DNA of 64,000 bases, taken from positions 372,001-436,000 of the forward strand of contig NZ_MSIF01000001.1 in NCBI RefSeq assembly GCF_001921215.1, read 5' to 3'. The notes beneath the pieces were generated by a model. The model did no database searches and had not been told where the DNA came from. It saw nothing but the letters and a program-made list of their open reading frames with translations. The stretch's first letter is position 1. Each line of letters starts with the position of its first letter. Of the stretch, positions 16,080-24,270 are shown one piece after another. Source of the DNA: Actinophytocola xinjiangensis. Its GTDB lineage: Bacteria; Actinomycetota; Actinomycetes; Mycobacteriales; Pseudonocardiaceae. Made by a program: the position numbers and the translations under genes.

Positions 16080-17725
16080 CCGGCATCGTCCCGCTGACCG
16101 GCCTGGACCACCCGTCGCTGGTCAACGGCCAGGACGTGGTGTCCGACCGGCACGTCTACACCGTCGACTCCCGGGCGTTCCTGGAGGACGTGCTGGGCAG
16201 CGTGCGGCTCAAACGCGAACTGGAGCAGGGCCTGGTCGACCCGGCGACGGTGACCGGCCGGGTGGTCGGCCGGTGTGCGCTGGCCGGCCCGGATGTCGTG
16301 CGCGACGCGCTCAAGGCCGCGGCCGCCGCCGCGCCGGTGTGGGCGGCGTCCCCGCTGCGGAACCGCCTCGACGGCATGGCGCGCATCCGTGAGGAGATCC
16401 GGCTGCGACACGTGGAGCTGGTGGACCTGCTCATCGCCGAGGGCTCACCGCGCCGCCTCGCCGAGTGGCAGGTCGCCGGTGTGCTGGCGACGTGCAGCGA
16501 GGAAACCCTGTCCTGGTGCGCCGAGCAGATGTCCCGGGAGTTCACCGTCGGCCCCCGGCGGGTGCTGCTGCGCCGGGTCGCCGACGGGGTGGTGTGTGTC
16601 AACCCGCCGCAGAACGCGCCGACCGCCGGGGCGCTGTTCGGCTGTCTCGCGCTGGTCGCCGGCAACGCCGTGGTGATCCGCGCGCCGCGCAGCGCGCCGC
16701 TGGGCGTGATGCACGTACTGCGGGAGATCATCGCGCCGGTGCTGGCCGACGCCGGGGCGCCGCCCGGCACCCTCAACGTGTTCTGCTCGCGGCCCGGTGT
16801 CGCGCTGGACGCGTGGATCGCCAGCCCCCTGGTCGACGACGTGCTCTACGTCGGCGGTGTCGAGCGCGGCCAGGAGATCGAGCGCCGGTGCGTCGAGTCG
16901 GGCAAGAAACCGATCCTGGAGCTCAGCGGCAACGACTGCGTCGTCGTGTGGCACGACGCCGACCTCGACCTGGCGGTGGAGGCGCTGTGCGAGTCCTTCT
17001 ACGGGTCGGGCCAGATCTGCATGGTGCCCAACCAGGTCGTCGTGCACCCCCGGGTCGCCGACGAGCTGCTGGCCCGGCTGGACACCGCGTTGGCCGACGT
17101 GCGGCCCGGCTATCCCGACGAGCCCAACGCGCTGCTGTCGCCGGTACTGCGGACCGAGAAGTTCTTCGCCTTCGTCACCGAGGCCCTGGAGCACGGCGCC
17201 CGGCTGGTGCGCGGCACCCGCCGGCTGGAGGTCGACGGGACACCGTCGGAGACCGGCATGTTCCTCGAACCCACGGTGCTGCGCATCGACGGGCTGGAGG
17301 GCTGCCGGCGGATCAGGATGGTCGGCGAGGAGACGTTCTTCCCGCTGCTGCCGGTCGTGGTCCCCGACGACATCACCGAGGGCGTCGACGAGGACGTCCT
17401 GCTGGACCGGGTCATCGAGTTCGTCAACAGCAACCGCTACGGCCTGCGCAACTCGCTGTGGTCGGGTGACGATCGGGTGGTCGACGAGTTCGTCCGCCGG
17501 GTCGGCAACGGCGGCATCCTCAAGGTCAACGACTCGCACATCGGCTTCGTCCCGTACCTGCCGACCCACGGCGGCACCGGCCTGACCGGCGGTGTGTTCG
17601 GCGAGGCCAACTACCCGGCACTGCGCACCTCCCACCTGCAGGGCGTGAGCATCGCGTCCGGGGTGCGGCCGTCCGAGGCGGTCTTCGAGGCCTACCGCCG
17701 GATGGTCGGCGAGAGCCAGCACTGA
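16076..17725 (+). CDS. Aldehyde dehydrogenase-fold enzyme, candidate acyl-thioester reductase
   Basis: A 549-residue member of the ALDH superfamily. It has the cofactor region CVNPPQNAPTAG, the general-base Glu in LELSGNDC, and the catalytic Cys in GSGQICMVPNQ. The C-terminal substrate/oligomerisation region includes NGGILKVNDSHIGF. It is coupled to AccC (ATGA) and followed closely by an acyl-CoA dehydrogenase and a class III aminotransferase. ALDH-fold enzymes either oxidise aldehydes or, in the acylating group, reduce acyl thioesters to aldehydes. An aminotransferase two genes downstream favours aldehyde formation as chain release, but the direction is inference. Confidence 0.82.
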   Translation: MTGIVPLTGLDHPSLVNGQDVVSDRHVYTVDSRAFLEDVLGSVRLKRELEQGLVDPATVTGRVVGRCALAGPDVVRDALKAAAAAAPVWAASPLRNRLDGMARIREEIRLRHVELVDLLIAEGSPRRLAEWQVAGVLATCSEETLSWCAEQMSREFTVGPRRVLLRRVADGVVCVNPPQNAPTAGALFGCLALVAGNAVVIRAPRSAPLGVMHVLREIIAPVLADAGAPPGTLNVFCSRPGVALDAWIASPLVDDVLYVGGVERGQEIERRCVESGKKPILELSGNDCVVVWHDADLDLAVEALCESFYGSGQICMVPNQVVVHPRVADELLARLDTALADVRPGYPDEPNALLSPVLRTEKFFAFVTEALEHGARLVRGTRRLEVDGTPSETGMFLEPTVLRIDGLEGCRRIRMVGEETFFPLLPVVVPDDITEGVDEDVLLDRVIEFVNSNRYGLRNSLWSGDDRVVDEFVRRVGNGGILKVNDSHIGFVPYLPTHGGTGLTGGVFGEANYPALRTSHLQGVSIASGVRPSEAVFEAYRRMVGESQH

Positions 17726-17751
17726 ACCGACGAATCCCCCGAGGAGCCAAC

Positions 17752-18864
17752 GTGGTGTTCATGGACATGGAGCGCAGGGCGCTCGACGAGTACCTGCCCG
17801 GGCTGGCCGACCGCCTCGCCGGCTTCGAGCTGACCGAGCTGGAGACCGACGGCAACCCCGGTATCGAGGCGTTCCGGGCGTGCGGTGGCGCGAAACTCGT
17901 CGTTCCGGAACGGTTCGGCGGCAGTGGAGCGTCCATTGTGGACGCCGCGCGGGTGCTGCGGGAACTGGCGGCGCTCGCCCCGTCCACCGCCGTCGCCGCG
18001 ATGATGCACCAGTTCTCGGTGACCACCCTGGTCGCCGCCGTCGAGCAGGACCCGCAGGAGTTCGCCGCCTTCCCCGACCTGCTGGCCGCCATCTCCGGCA
18101 AGCGGATGCTGCTCGCCTCCGGGTTCGCCGAGGGGATGCGCGGGCAGAACATCCTGGAGCCGACCCTGCGCGCCGAGCGGACCGACGGCGGCTACCTGCT
18201 CAACGGCGTGAAGAAACCGTGCAGCCTGTCCGGGTCGATGGACCTGCTGACCGCCAGCGTCGCGGTCCCCGGCCCCGACGGCACGCCCGCCCTGGGCATC
18301 GCGCTCATCCCGGCCGACGCCGAGGGCCTGACCGTGGCGCCGTTCTGGTCGAGCTTCGCGCTGGCCGGCGCGGAGAGCAACGAGGTCCGGCTCGACGACG
18401 TGCTCCTCGCGCCGGAACAACTGGTCAACCCGCCGCTGGAGAAGGCGCTGCCGCTGCAGATGCTCGGCCTGGTGCACTTCCAGCTCTCGGTGTGCGCGGT
18501 CTACACCGGCGTGGTCAGCGCCCTGGTACGCCGGGTGCTCGCCCAGTCGCGCGGCTCGGTCACCGACCGCGCCGACCTCATCGTGGAGATCGAGTCCGCC
18601 GCCCTGACCGCCGAGGCGGTCGCCAGGCGGGTGCTCGCCGACGAACCCGTCGACCGCGCGCTCGCCGCCGTCCAGGTCGCCCGGTTCGCCACCCAGGAGT
18701 CGCTGGGCCGGGTGGTCAACCGGGCGGTCGAACTGCTCGGCGGCATGGCGTACGTGTCGTCCTCGGACGTCGGCTATCTGGCCGCCGCCGCACACGGCAT
18801 CGCCTTCCACCCGCCGTCGCGCACCAGCGCCGCCGGCGCCATCGTCGAGAGCTTCCCGGCATGA
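17752..18864 (+). CDS. Acyl-CoA (or acyl-ACP) dehydrogenase family flavoprotein
   Basis: A 370-residue protein of the acyl-CoA dehydrogenase fold. It has an N-terminal helical domain, a middle beta domain (ASGFAEGMRGQNILEPTLRAERTDGGYLLNGVKKPCSLSG) and a C-terminal helical bundle with FATQESLGRVVNRAVELLGGMAY. The very C-terminal segment is shorter than in housekeeping beta-oxidation enzymes, and I could not identify the usual catalytic Glu with confidence. The GTG start has GAGGAG five bases upstream; the stop overlaps the aminotransferase start (ATGA). A plausible role is introducing a double bond into, or oxidising, a carrier-bound fatty chain; alternatively it could oxidise nitrogen or act on an amine, as some members of this superfamily do. 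Confidence 0.85.
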   Translation: MVFMDMERRALDEYLPGLADRLAGFELTELETDGNPGIEAFRACGGAKLVVPERFGGSGASIVDAARVLRELAALAPSTAVAAMMHQFSVTTLVAAVEQDPQEFAAFPDLLAAISGKRMLLASGFAEGMRGQNILEPTLRAERTDGGYLLNGVKKPCSLSGSMDLLTASVAVPGPDGTPALGIALIPADAEGLTVAPFWSSFALAGAESNEVRLDDVLLAPEQLVNPPLEKALPLQMLGLVHFQLSVCAVYTGVVSALVRRVLAQSRGSVTDRADLIVEIESAALTAEAVARRVLADEPVDRALAAVQVARFATQESLGRVVNRAVELLGGMAYVSSSDVGYLAAAAHGIAFHPPSRTSAAGAIVESFPA

Positions 18865-20129
18865 GCACCGTCGTCGAACCGGGCCTGGAACCCGACGTCG
18901 AACAGGAGACGCTGCGCCGCTGCCGCGCCCACCTCGGGCGCGGCCGGGCGGCACTGGCCGAACTGGTCGGCGGCGAGGTGGAGGCGTCCTCCGACGGGGC
19001 CTGGGTGCGCACCACCAGCGGCCGTGAACTGCTCAACTGCGGCGGCTACGGCGTGCTCATCATGGGCTCGCGCCACCCCAGGGTGGTGGCCGAGGTCGCC
19101 GCCCAGCTCGCCCGCAACCCCGTCGCCACCCGGCTGCTGCTCGAACCGACCGTGGCCGCCGCGGCCGAGGCACTGGTGGCCGTCGCGCCGCCGGGACTGA
19201 CCAAGGTCCACTTCGCCAACTCGGGCGCCGAGGCCGTCGAGGCCGCGCTGAAAATGGCCCGTACCAAGGGAAAGCGCCGGCTGGTGTCGATGCTCGGCGG
19301 CTACCACGGCAAGACCCTGGGCGCGCTGTCGGTGACCTCGCGGCCCTGCTTCCAGGAGCCGTTCCGCCCGCTGCTGCCCGACGTCACCCACGTCCCGTTC
19401 GGCGACGCCGCCGCCCTGGACCACGAGCTGCGCCGCGACCCCACCCCCGCGTGCGTGGTGGTCGAACCGGTGCAGGGCGAGGCCGGGGTCGTGCTGGCGC
19501 CACCCGGCTACCTGGCCGAGGTCCAGGGAGTCTGCCACGACCGCGACGCCTTCCTCGTGCTCGACGAGGTGCAGACCGGCCTCGGCCGCCTCGGCCACTG
19601 GTGGGGCGCCGACGCCGAACGGGTCACCCCGGACGCGCTGCTGTCCGGCAAGGCGCTCGGCGGCGGGATCATGCCGGTCTCGGCCGTGCTCGCCACCCCG
19701 GACGCGTTCGCCGCGTTCGACCGCGACCCGCTGCTGCACACCTCGACGTTCTCCGGCAGCCCGCTGGGCATGGCCGCGGTCCTCGGCGCGCTGTCGGCCA
19801 TCGCCGAGGACGGCCTGGTCGAGCGGGCCGCCGCGCTCGGTGAGCTGCTGTGCGCCGAACTCGGCGAGGTCGTCACCTCGACCATGGGCGGCCTGGTGCG
19901 CGAGGTCCGGGGCGCCGGCCTGCTGATCGGCCTGGAGTTCACCCGCCCGGACGTGGCCACCGAACTGCTGGTCGAGCTGAACAACGAGGGCGTGGTCGTC
20001 AACACCTCGCTCAACTCGTCGTGCACCGTGCGGCTCACCCCGCCGGCCGTGCTCGACGGCGCCGAGGTGCGTTTCCTGCTGGACGCGTTCGCCAGGGCCA
20101 GCGCGACCGTGGCGGGCTGGCACCGATGA
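18861..20129 (+). CDS. Class III (omega-type) PLP aminotransferase
   Basis: A 422-residue PLP enzyme of the ornithine/4-aminobutyrate aminotransferase group. Visible are HFANSGAEAVEAALK for phosphate binding, GGYHGKTLGALSVT, VVVEPVQGEAGV, the PLP-ring Asp in LVLDEVQTGLGRLG, and the Schiff-base Lys in LSGKALGGGIMP. Family members transfer amino groups between terminal amines and aldehydes or ketones. Coming after a potential acyl-thioester reductase, it could convert a fatty aldehyde into a terminal amine, as described for reductive release plus transamination in coelimycin-type pathways. It is coupled to the acyl-CoA dehydrogenase gene (ATGA). Confidence 0.92.
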   Translation: MSTVVEPGLEPDVEQETLRRCRAHLGRGRAALAELVGGEVEASSDGAWVRTTSGRELLNCGGYGVLIMGSRHPRVVAEVAAQLARNPVATRLLLEPTVAAAAEALVAVAPPGLTKVHFANSGAEAVEAALKMARTKGKRRLVSMLGGYHGKTLGALSVTSRPCFQEPFRPLLPDVTHVPFGDAAALDHELRRDPTPACVVVEPVQGEAGVVLAPPGYLAEVQGVCHDRDAFLVLDEVQTGLGRLGHWWGADAERVTPDALLSGKALGGGIMPVSAVLATPDAFAAFDRDPLLHTSTFSGSPLGMAAVLGALSAIAEDGLVERAAALGELLCAELGEVVTSTMGGLVREVRGAGLLIGLEFTRPDVATELLVELNNEGVVVNTSLNSSCTVRLTPPAVLDGAEVRFLLDAFARASATVAGWHR

Positions 20130-20145
20130 GTGAGGAGCAGACCCG

Positions 20146-20634
20146 ATGAGAAGCACCCAGCTGTGGGCGGTCGTCCCGTGGGTGGCGCCGGACGTGGCGT
20201 TCGGCCGGCTGGTCGACGCGACCGTGTTTCCCGCGCTGTCCGAGGAGATCCGCTCCATCGACGAGGCCAGGCCCCCGGCCCCCGGCGTGCCCCGGCACAC
20301 CGAGTGGGCGGTGGCCTTCCGGCGCGGCGTGCTGCGCTGGACCCAGTGGGAGAACATCGACCACGTCCGGCGCGCCGCCGTGTTCGGTCAGGTCGACGGG
20401 GACTTCGCCGAGTTCGGCGGGGCCTGGCGCGTGCAGCCGGAGGACGAGGGCTGCCGGGTCGTGTTCGAGGTGACCTACGACTTCGGGATCGAGAGCCTGG
20501 CCAGCGCCATGGACCCGATCGCCGAACGCCTGCTGCTGCGAGTGGCCGGCGACATCCTGCGAGGCGTTTTCGGCCCGGAGACCGAGTTGCGGGTCGACCG
20601 GGACCACCACACCACGATTGCGGAGGTTGGCTGA
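20146..20634 (+). CDS. SRPBCC/START-like protein, possible polyketide cyclase or aromatase
   Basis: A 162-residue single-domain protein with the alternating pattern of the helix-grip (SRPBCC) fold: an N-terminal strand (TQLWAVVPWVAPDVAFGRLVDA), central strands such as LRWTQWENIDHVRR and GCRVVFEVTYDFG, and a long C-terminal helix around AERLLLRVAGDILRGVF. Members bind hydrophobic ligands and include polyketide aromatases/cyclases and coenzyme Q-binding proteins. No catalytic residues can be assigned. A GAGGAG lies about eight bases before the ATG, and the stop overlaps the ACP start (TGATG). Its place between aminotransferase and ACP suggests it handles an ACP-bound or hydrophobic intermediate. 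Confidence 0.72.
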   Translation: MRSTQLWAVVPWVAPDVAFGRLVDATVFPALSEEIRSIDEARPPAPGVPRHTEWAVAFRRGVLRWTQWENIDHVRRAAVFGQVDGDFAEFGGAWRVQPEDEGCRVVFEVTYDFGIESLASAMDPIAERLLLRVAGDILRGVFGPETELRVDRDHHTTIAEVG

Positions 20635-20873
20635 TGTCTGCCGTGCTGAAGGACCGTCTGTCGGATCTGCTGGTCAACCGGTTCGGCGTGCCGCAGGAGG
20701 AACTGCGGGACGACGCCCGGCTCACCGACCTGGACCTGGACTCCCTGGCCCTGGTCGAGCTGGGCATGGTCGTGGAGAACGAGTTCGGCGTGAAGATCCG
20801 CGAGGACGACGTCTCACCCGAGGACACCATCGCCGAGCTGGCCGTCGTCATCGCCGGCAAGGGCGCCTCCTGA
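20634..20873 (+). CDS. Acyl carrier protein
   Basis: A 79-residue free-standing ACP with the four-helix pattern and the phosphopantetheine attachment motif DLDLDSLALVEL (modified Ser in DSL), followed by the acidic helix II and EFGVKIREDD. Start and stop overlap the SRPBCC and KS genes. With the KS, KR, MaoC and InhA-like genes it forms a complete dissociated fatty-acid-type elongation set. No phosphopantetheinyl transferase is seen in the window, so activation must come from elsewhere. Confidence 0.93.
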   Translation: MSAVLKDRLSDLLVNRFGVPQEELRDDARLTDLDLDSLALVELGMVVENEFGVKIREDDVSPEDTIAELAVVIAGKGAS

Positions 20874-22090
20874 TGAGCTTCGAGCTGGCCGTGACCGGAC
20901 TGGGTATGGTCAGCCCGGCCGGGATCGGCGTGGCGGCCAGTTGGCCGCGCATCGTGCGCGGCGAGCCGACCGCCACGCCGGACCCGGCGCTCGCCGGGCT
21001 GCCGGTGGACTTCAGCTGCCGGGTCCCGGACTTCGACCCGACGGAGCTGCTCAACCCGCGCACGGTGTGGCGCCAGTCGCGGTGCACCCAGCTGGCGCTG
21101 CTCGCGGCCGGGGAGGCCATCGCCGACGCCGGCCTGGACCACCGCACGTGGGACGCGACCAGGGTCGGCGTGGTCATCGGCAACTGTCTGGGTGGGACGG
21201 CCACCTTCGAGCAACAGCACGGCGCGCTGCACGAGCAGGGCACCGACGCCGTGACCCCGCTGCTGATCCCGCTGATCGGCCAGAGCAGCCCGTCGGGCGG
21301 CATCGCCATCGAGTTCAACGCCAAGGGTCCGAGCTGGAGCGTCGGCGCCGCCTGCGCCTCCGGCTCGCTGGCGCTGGGCTCCGCCCGCGAACTGCTGCGG
21401 CAGGGGCTGTGTGACGTCGTCATCGCCGGCGGCACCGAGTCCGCACTCAGCCCGACGATCGTCACCGGGTTCGCCAGGATGGGCGCGTTGTCCACCCGGC
21501 GCTCGGACCCGGGCGCGGCGTCACGGCCCTTCGACGTCGACCGGGACGGGTTCGTCTCGGCCGAGGGCGCCGGCGTGGTGGTGCTGGAACGCGCCGAGGA
21601 CGCCGTGGCCAGGCGGGCCCACGTGCACGCCAGGATCAGCGGCTACGCGATGACCACCGACTCCTACCACATCAGCGCCCCGCGCCCGGACGGCGCTGAG
21701 GTCGAGCGGGCCGTCCGCGAGGCCCTGGCCGACGCCGGGGTCGGGGTGTCCGACGTGGACCACGTCAACGCGCACGGCACGTCGACGAAACTCAACGACC
21801 TCAACGAGTCCGCCGTGCTGCGCCGGGTCCTGGGCGACCGGCCGGCGGTGACGTCGGTGAAGGGCGCGCTCGGGCACTCGCTGGCCGCGGCCGGCGCCAT
21901 CGAGACCGTGTGCACCGTGCTGTCGGTCGAGCACGGCGTCGTCCCGGCGACCGCGAACCTCGACAGCCAGGACCCGGAGATCGACCTCGACCTGGTGGCG
22001 AAGGTGCCGAGGGAGATCCCGGTCCGCGCCGCCATCAACAACTCGTTCGGATTCGGCGGTGCCAACACCGTCGTCGTCGTCACGGGGTGA
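20873..22090 (+). CDS. Beta-ketoacyl-ACP synthase II (FabF-like), catalytically complete
   Basis: A 405-residue condensing enzyme. It keeps the Cys/His/His triad: GAACASGSLALG with the nucleophilic Cys, VNAHGTSTKLND, and KGALGHSLAAAGAIE. The tail NNSFGFGGANTVVV is the usual FabF ending. It elongates acyl chains by decarboxylative condensation with malonyl-ACP. There is no chain-length-factor partner next to it, so it resembles fatty-acid KS enzymes rather than the aromatic type II pair. It contrasts with the Cys-less KS in the KS-AT-ACP protein of the opposite arm and is probably the true elongating KS, or one of two. Its ATG overlaps the ACP stop. Confidence 0.93.
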   Translation: MSFELAVTGLGMVSPAGIGVAASWPRIVRGEPTATPDPALAGLPVDFSCRVPDFDPTELLNPRTVWRQSRCTQLALLAAGEAIADAGLDHRTWDATRVGVVIGNCLGGTATFEQQHGALHEQGTDAVTPLLIPLIGQSSPSGGIAIEFNAKGPSWSVGAACASGSLALGSARELLRQGLCDVVIAGGTESALSPTIVTGFARMGALSTRRSDPGAASRPFDVDRDGFVSAEGAGVVVLERAEDAVARRAHVHARISGYAMTTDSYHISAPRPDGAEVERAVREALADAGVGVSDVDHVNAHGTSTKLNDLNESAVLRRVLGDRPAVTSVKGALGHSLAAAGAIETVCTVLSVEHGVVPATANLDSQDPEIDLDLVAKVPREIPVRAAINNSFGFGGANTVVVVTG

Positions 22091-22098
22091 GCCACCAC

Positions 22099-22887
22099 AT
22101 GTTGTTGCAGGACAAGCGCATTCTCGTCACCGGGGTGCTGACCGAGAACTCCATCGCCGCCTCGGTGGCCAGACTCGCCCAACAGCAGGGCGCCGAGGTC
22201 GTGCTCACCGGGCACGGTCGCGCGCTGTCGCTGACCCGCCTGGTCGCCCAGCGGCTGCCCAGGACGTGCGACGTGCTGGAGATGGACGTCACCAGCCCCG
22301 AGCAGGTCGACGCGACCGCCGCCGAGCTGGACCGCCGGTGGGGCGCGGTCGACGGCGTGGTGCACGCCATCGGGTTCGCCCCGCCCTCGGCCATGGGCGG
22401 CGGGTTCCTCACCGCACCCTGGGAGGACGTGGCCACCGCGCTGCGGATCTCCACCTACTCCTTCGCCGCGCTGGGCAGGGCCTTCGGCCCGCTGCTGGGA
22501 AAGTCGGAGCACGGCAGCCTGGTCGGCCTGGACTTCGACGCCCGGCAGGCCTGGCCCGGCTACGACTGGATGGGCGTGGCCAAGGCCGGTCTGGAGAGCT
22601 GCTGCCGTTACCTGGCCGCCGCGCTCGGCTCCCAGGGCACCCGGGTCAACCTGGTCGCCGCCGGCCCGCTGCGGACCACCGCGATGCGCGCCATCGGCGG
22701 CGCCGACCGGTTGGCCTCGCTGTGGGAGCGCAACGCCCCGCTGGGCTGGGACGCCGACGACGCGTCCCCGGTCGGCCAGGTGGTGTGCGCGCTGCTCTCG
22801 TCGTGGCTGCCGGCCGTCACCGGTGAGGTGCTGCACGTCGACGGCGGCGCGCACGCCGTCGCCTTCGCCCCGGAGCTGGCCGGATGA
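22099..22887 (+). CDS. Enoyl-ACP reductase, InhA/FabI-like
   Basis: A 262-residue NADH-dependent SDR with striking resemblance to mycobacterial InhA. It shares ILVTGVLTENSIAASVARLAQQQGA, HAIGFAPPSAM, the catalytic region DFDARQAWPGYDWMGVAKAG with Tyr-x6-Lys, LVAAGPLRTTAM, and an ending with LSSWLPAVTGEVLHVDGGAHA. It reduces enoyl-ACP to saturated acyl-ACP. The ATG at 22099 has GGGGTGA eight bases upstream; an in-frame GTG at 22087 overlapping the KS stop is an alternative start. Together with the PfaD-like protein the cluster therefore has two unrelated enoyl reductases. A cluster copy of an InhA-type enzyme could also serve as a resistant variant, although nothing here shows that. Confidence 0.9.
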   Translation: MLLQDKRILVTGVLTENSIAASVARLAQQQGAEVVLTGHGRALSLTRLVAQRLPRTCDVLEMDVTSPEQVDATAAELDRRWGAVDGVVHAIGFAPPSAMGGGFLTAPWEDVATALRISTYSFAALGRAFGPLLGKSEHGSLVGLDFDARQAWPGYDWMGVAKAGLESCCRYLAAALGSQGTRVNLVAAGPLRTTAMRAIGGADRLASLWERNAPLGWDADDASPVGQVVCALLSSWLPAVTGEVLHVDGGAHAVAFAPELAG

Positions 22888-23363
22888 GCCAGTACGCCCG
22901 CCTCTCCGAGCTCACCGGCCGCGTCGGCACCCACCTCGGCCACAGCGACTGGTGGCCGATCGACCAGGACATGATCGACCGGTTCGCCGACCTCACCCAC
23001 GACCGCCAGTGGTTGCACGTCGACCGGGAACGGGCCGCCGCCGGACCCTTCGGCGCCACCATCGCCCACGGCTACCTGATCGTGTCGCTGCTGGCGGACA
23101 TGGTGCTGGGCATGCTGGCGGTCGACGAGGTCGACCTGATCGTGAACAAGGGCCTGGACCGGTTGCGGTTCAAGGCGCCGGTGCGCTGCGGCGACCGGGT
23201 GCGGGCCAGGGTGGAGCTGGTGTCGGCGACCCCCCGGGTCTACGGCTACACCGAACTGCTGCTCGGCGCCGTGGTGGAGACCGGCAGCGGCACGGTCGCC
23301 ATGACCGGCCAGGTGCGCATGCTGATGCACGTCCCCGAGCACGTGCCGGCCCCGACCGGATGA
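22884..23363 (+). CDS. MaoC-like (R)-hydratase/dehydratase
   Basis: A 159-residue single hot-dog protein. The MaoC hydratase motif is clear: an Asp/His pair in FADLTHDRQWLHVD followed by FGATIAHGYLIVSLL. It would dehydrate (R)-3-hydroxyacyl-ACP formed by the FabG-like reductase, giving the substrate of the enoyl reductase. Its ATG overlaps the enoyl reductase stop (ATGA). This is the last gene of the tightly coupled chain that starts with the ketoreductase; a 75-base gap follows. Confidence 0.92.
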   Translation: MSQYARLSELTGRVGTHLGHSDWWPIDQDMIDRFADLTHDRQWLHVDRERAAAGPFGATIAHGYLIVSLLADMVLGMLAVDEVDLIVNKGLDRLRFKAPVRCGDRVRARVELVSATPRVYGYTELLLGAVVETGSGTVAMTGQVRMLMHVPEHVPAPTG

Positions 23364-23438
23364 ACCGGATGAACTGGCGACCCGCCGACCGGCCCAGCAC
23401 AATGGCGCTGACCTTGACCCGTCGGGAAGGCGGAGCCG

Positions 23439-24191
23439 GTGCCGGAGGGAGGCACCTGGTCGGGGCTGGGCGCCCTCGGACCGGGCTGGACGCTGTACGT
23501 GGGTGCCGTCGGCGCGACCGGCGACCACGCCCACCACGCGGTCCAGGTCCTGCTGGCCGACACCCCGGTGACCCTGCGCGACGCCGCCGGCCACCGGCAC
23601 CGCTGCCGGGCGGCGACGATTCCCCCGAACGCACCGCACGGGATCACCGAGGGCAGCCCGCGCGCGGTGATGGTCCTGCTCGACCCGGTCAGCGCCGCCG
23701 GCCGGGCCGCGGCCCACCGGTCCACGGCCGACGCCCGCACGTGGGGCGCGCCCTGGCTGCCCGAGGTCGCCGACCTCGTGCCCGGCCGGGACGTCGACCC
23801 GCCGGCCGTCGTCACCCGCCTGCGCACCGCGCTCACGGGAGCGGCCAGCCCACCGAACCCGGCGGTGCACCCGGCGTTGACGAAGGCCATGGCGCACCTG
23901 CCGACCGTGCTCGACCGCACGGTCCGGCTGACCGAGGTCAGCGCCGAGGTCGGCCTGTCGCCCGGCCGGCTGCGGCACCTGTTCACCGCCGAGCTCGGCC
24001 TGCCGTTCCGCCGCTACGTGCTGTGGCTGCGCCTGCAACGCGCGCTGCGCTGCGCGGCGACCGGAGCGTCGCTGACCGAGGCGGCGCACGCCGCCGGGTT
24101 CGCCGACTCGTCCCACCTGACCCACGTGACCCGACGGATGTTCGGGCTCGCGCCCTCCGAGCTGGCCAGGGCCGTCCAGCCGGTCGGCTGA
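23439..24191 (+). CDS. AraC-family transcriptional regulator
   Basis: A 250-residue regulator. The N-terminal ~110 residues form a cupin-like sensor (ATGDHAHHAVQVLL, then RCRAATIPPNAPHGI). The C-terminal ~100 residues are the double helix-turn-helix of AraC proteins: LTEVSAEVGLSPGRLRHLFTAELGLPFRRYVLWLRLQRA and LTEAAHAAGFADSSHLTHVTRRMFGLAPSE. It begins with GTG and lies 75 bases after the MaoC gene. Probably a cluster-situated regulator. A palindrome just downstream (24214-24236) could be its site or a terminator. Confidence 0.9.
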   Translation: MPEGGTWSGLGALGPGWTLYVGAVGATGDHAHHAVQVLLADTPVTLRDAAGHRHRCRAATIPPNAPHGITEGSPRAVMVLLDPVSAAGRAAAHRSTADARTWGAPWLPEVADLVPGRDVDPPAVVTRLRTALTGAASPPNPAVHPALTKAMAHLPTVLDRTVRLTEVSAEVGLSPGRLRHLFTAELGLPFRRYVLWLRLQRALRCAATGASLTEAAHAAGFADSSHLTHVTRRMFGLAPSELARAVQPVG

Positions 24192-24213
24192 CCCACCAGC
24201 CCCTTCGTACAAG

Positions 24214-24236
24214 TGTCGCGCCGAGTGTGCGCGACA
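24214..24236. terminator. Inverted repeat between the AraC regulator and ANL ligase genes
   Basis: TGTCGCGC and GCGCGACA form a perfect 8-bp dyad around a 7-base centre, 22 bases after the regulator stop and 35 bases before the ligase start. There is no T-tract. It can fold as a transcript hairpin (attenuator or terminator), or it could be the operator of a dimeric regulator. Confidence 0.4.
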
Positions 24237-24270
24237 GACTCGATCATGCGCCGTGAAAGGGAGCGTCCGC

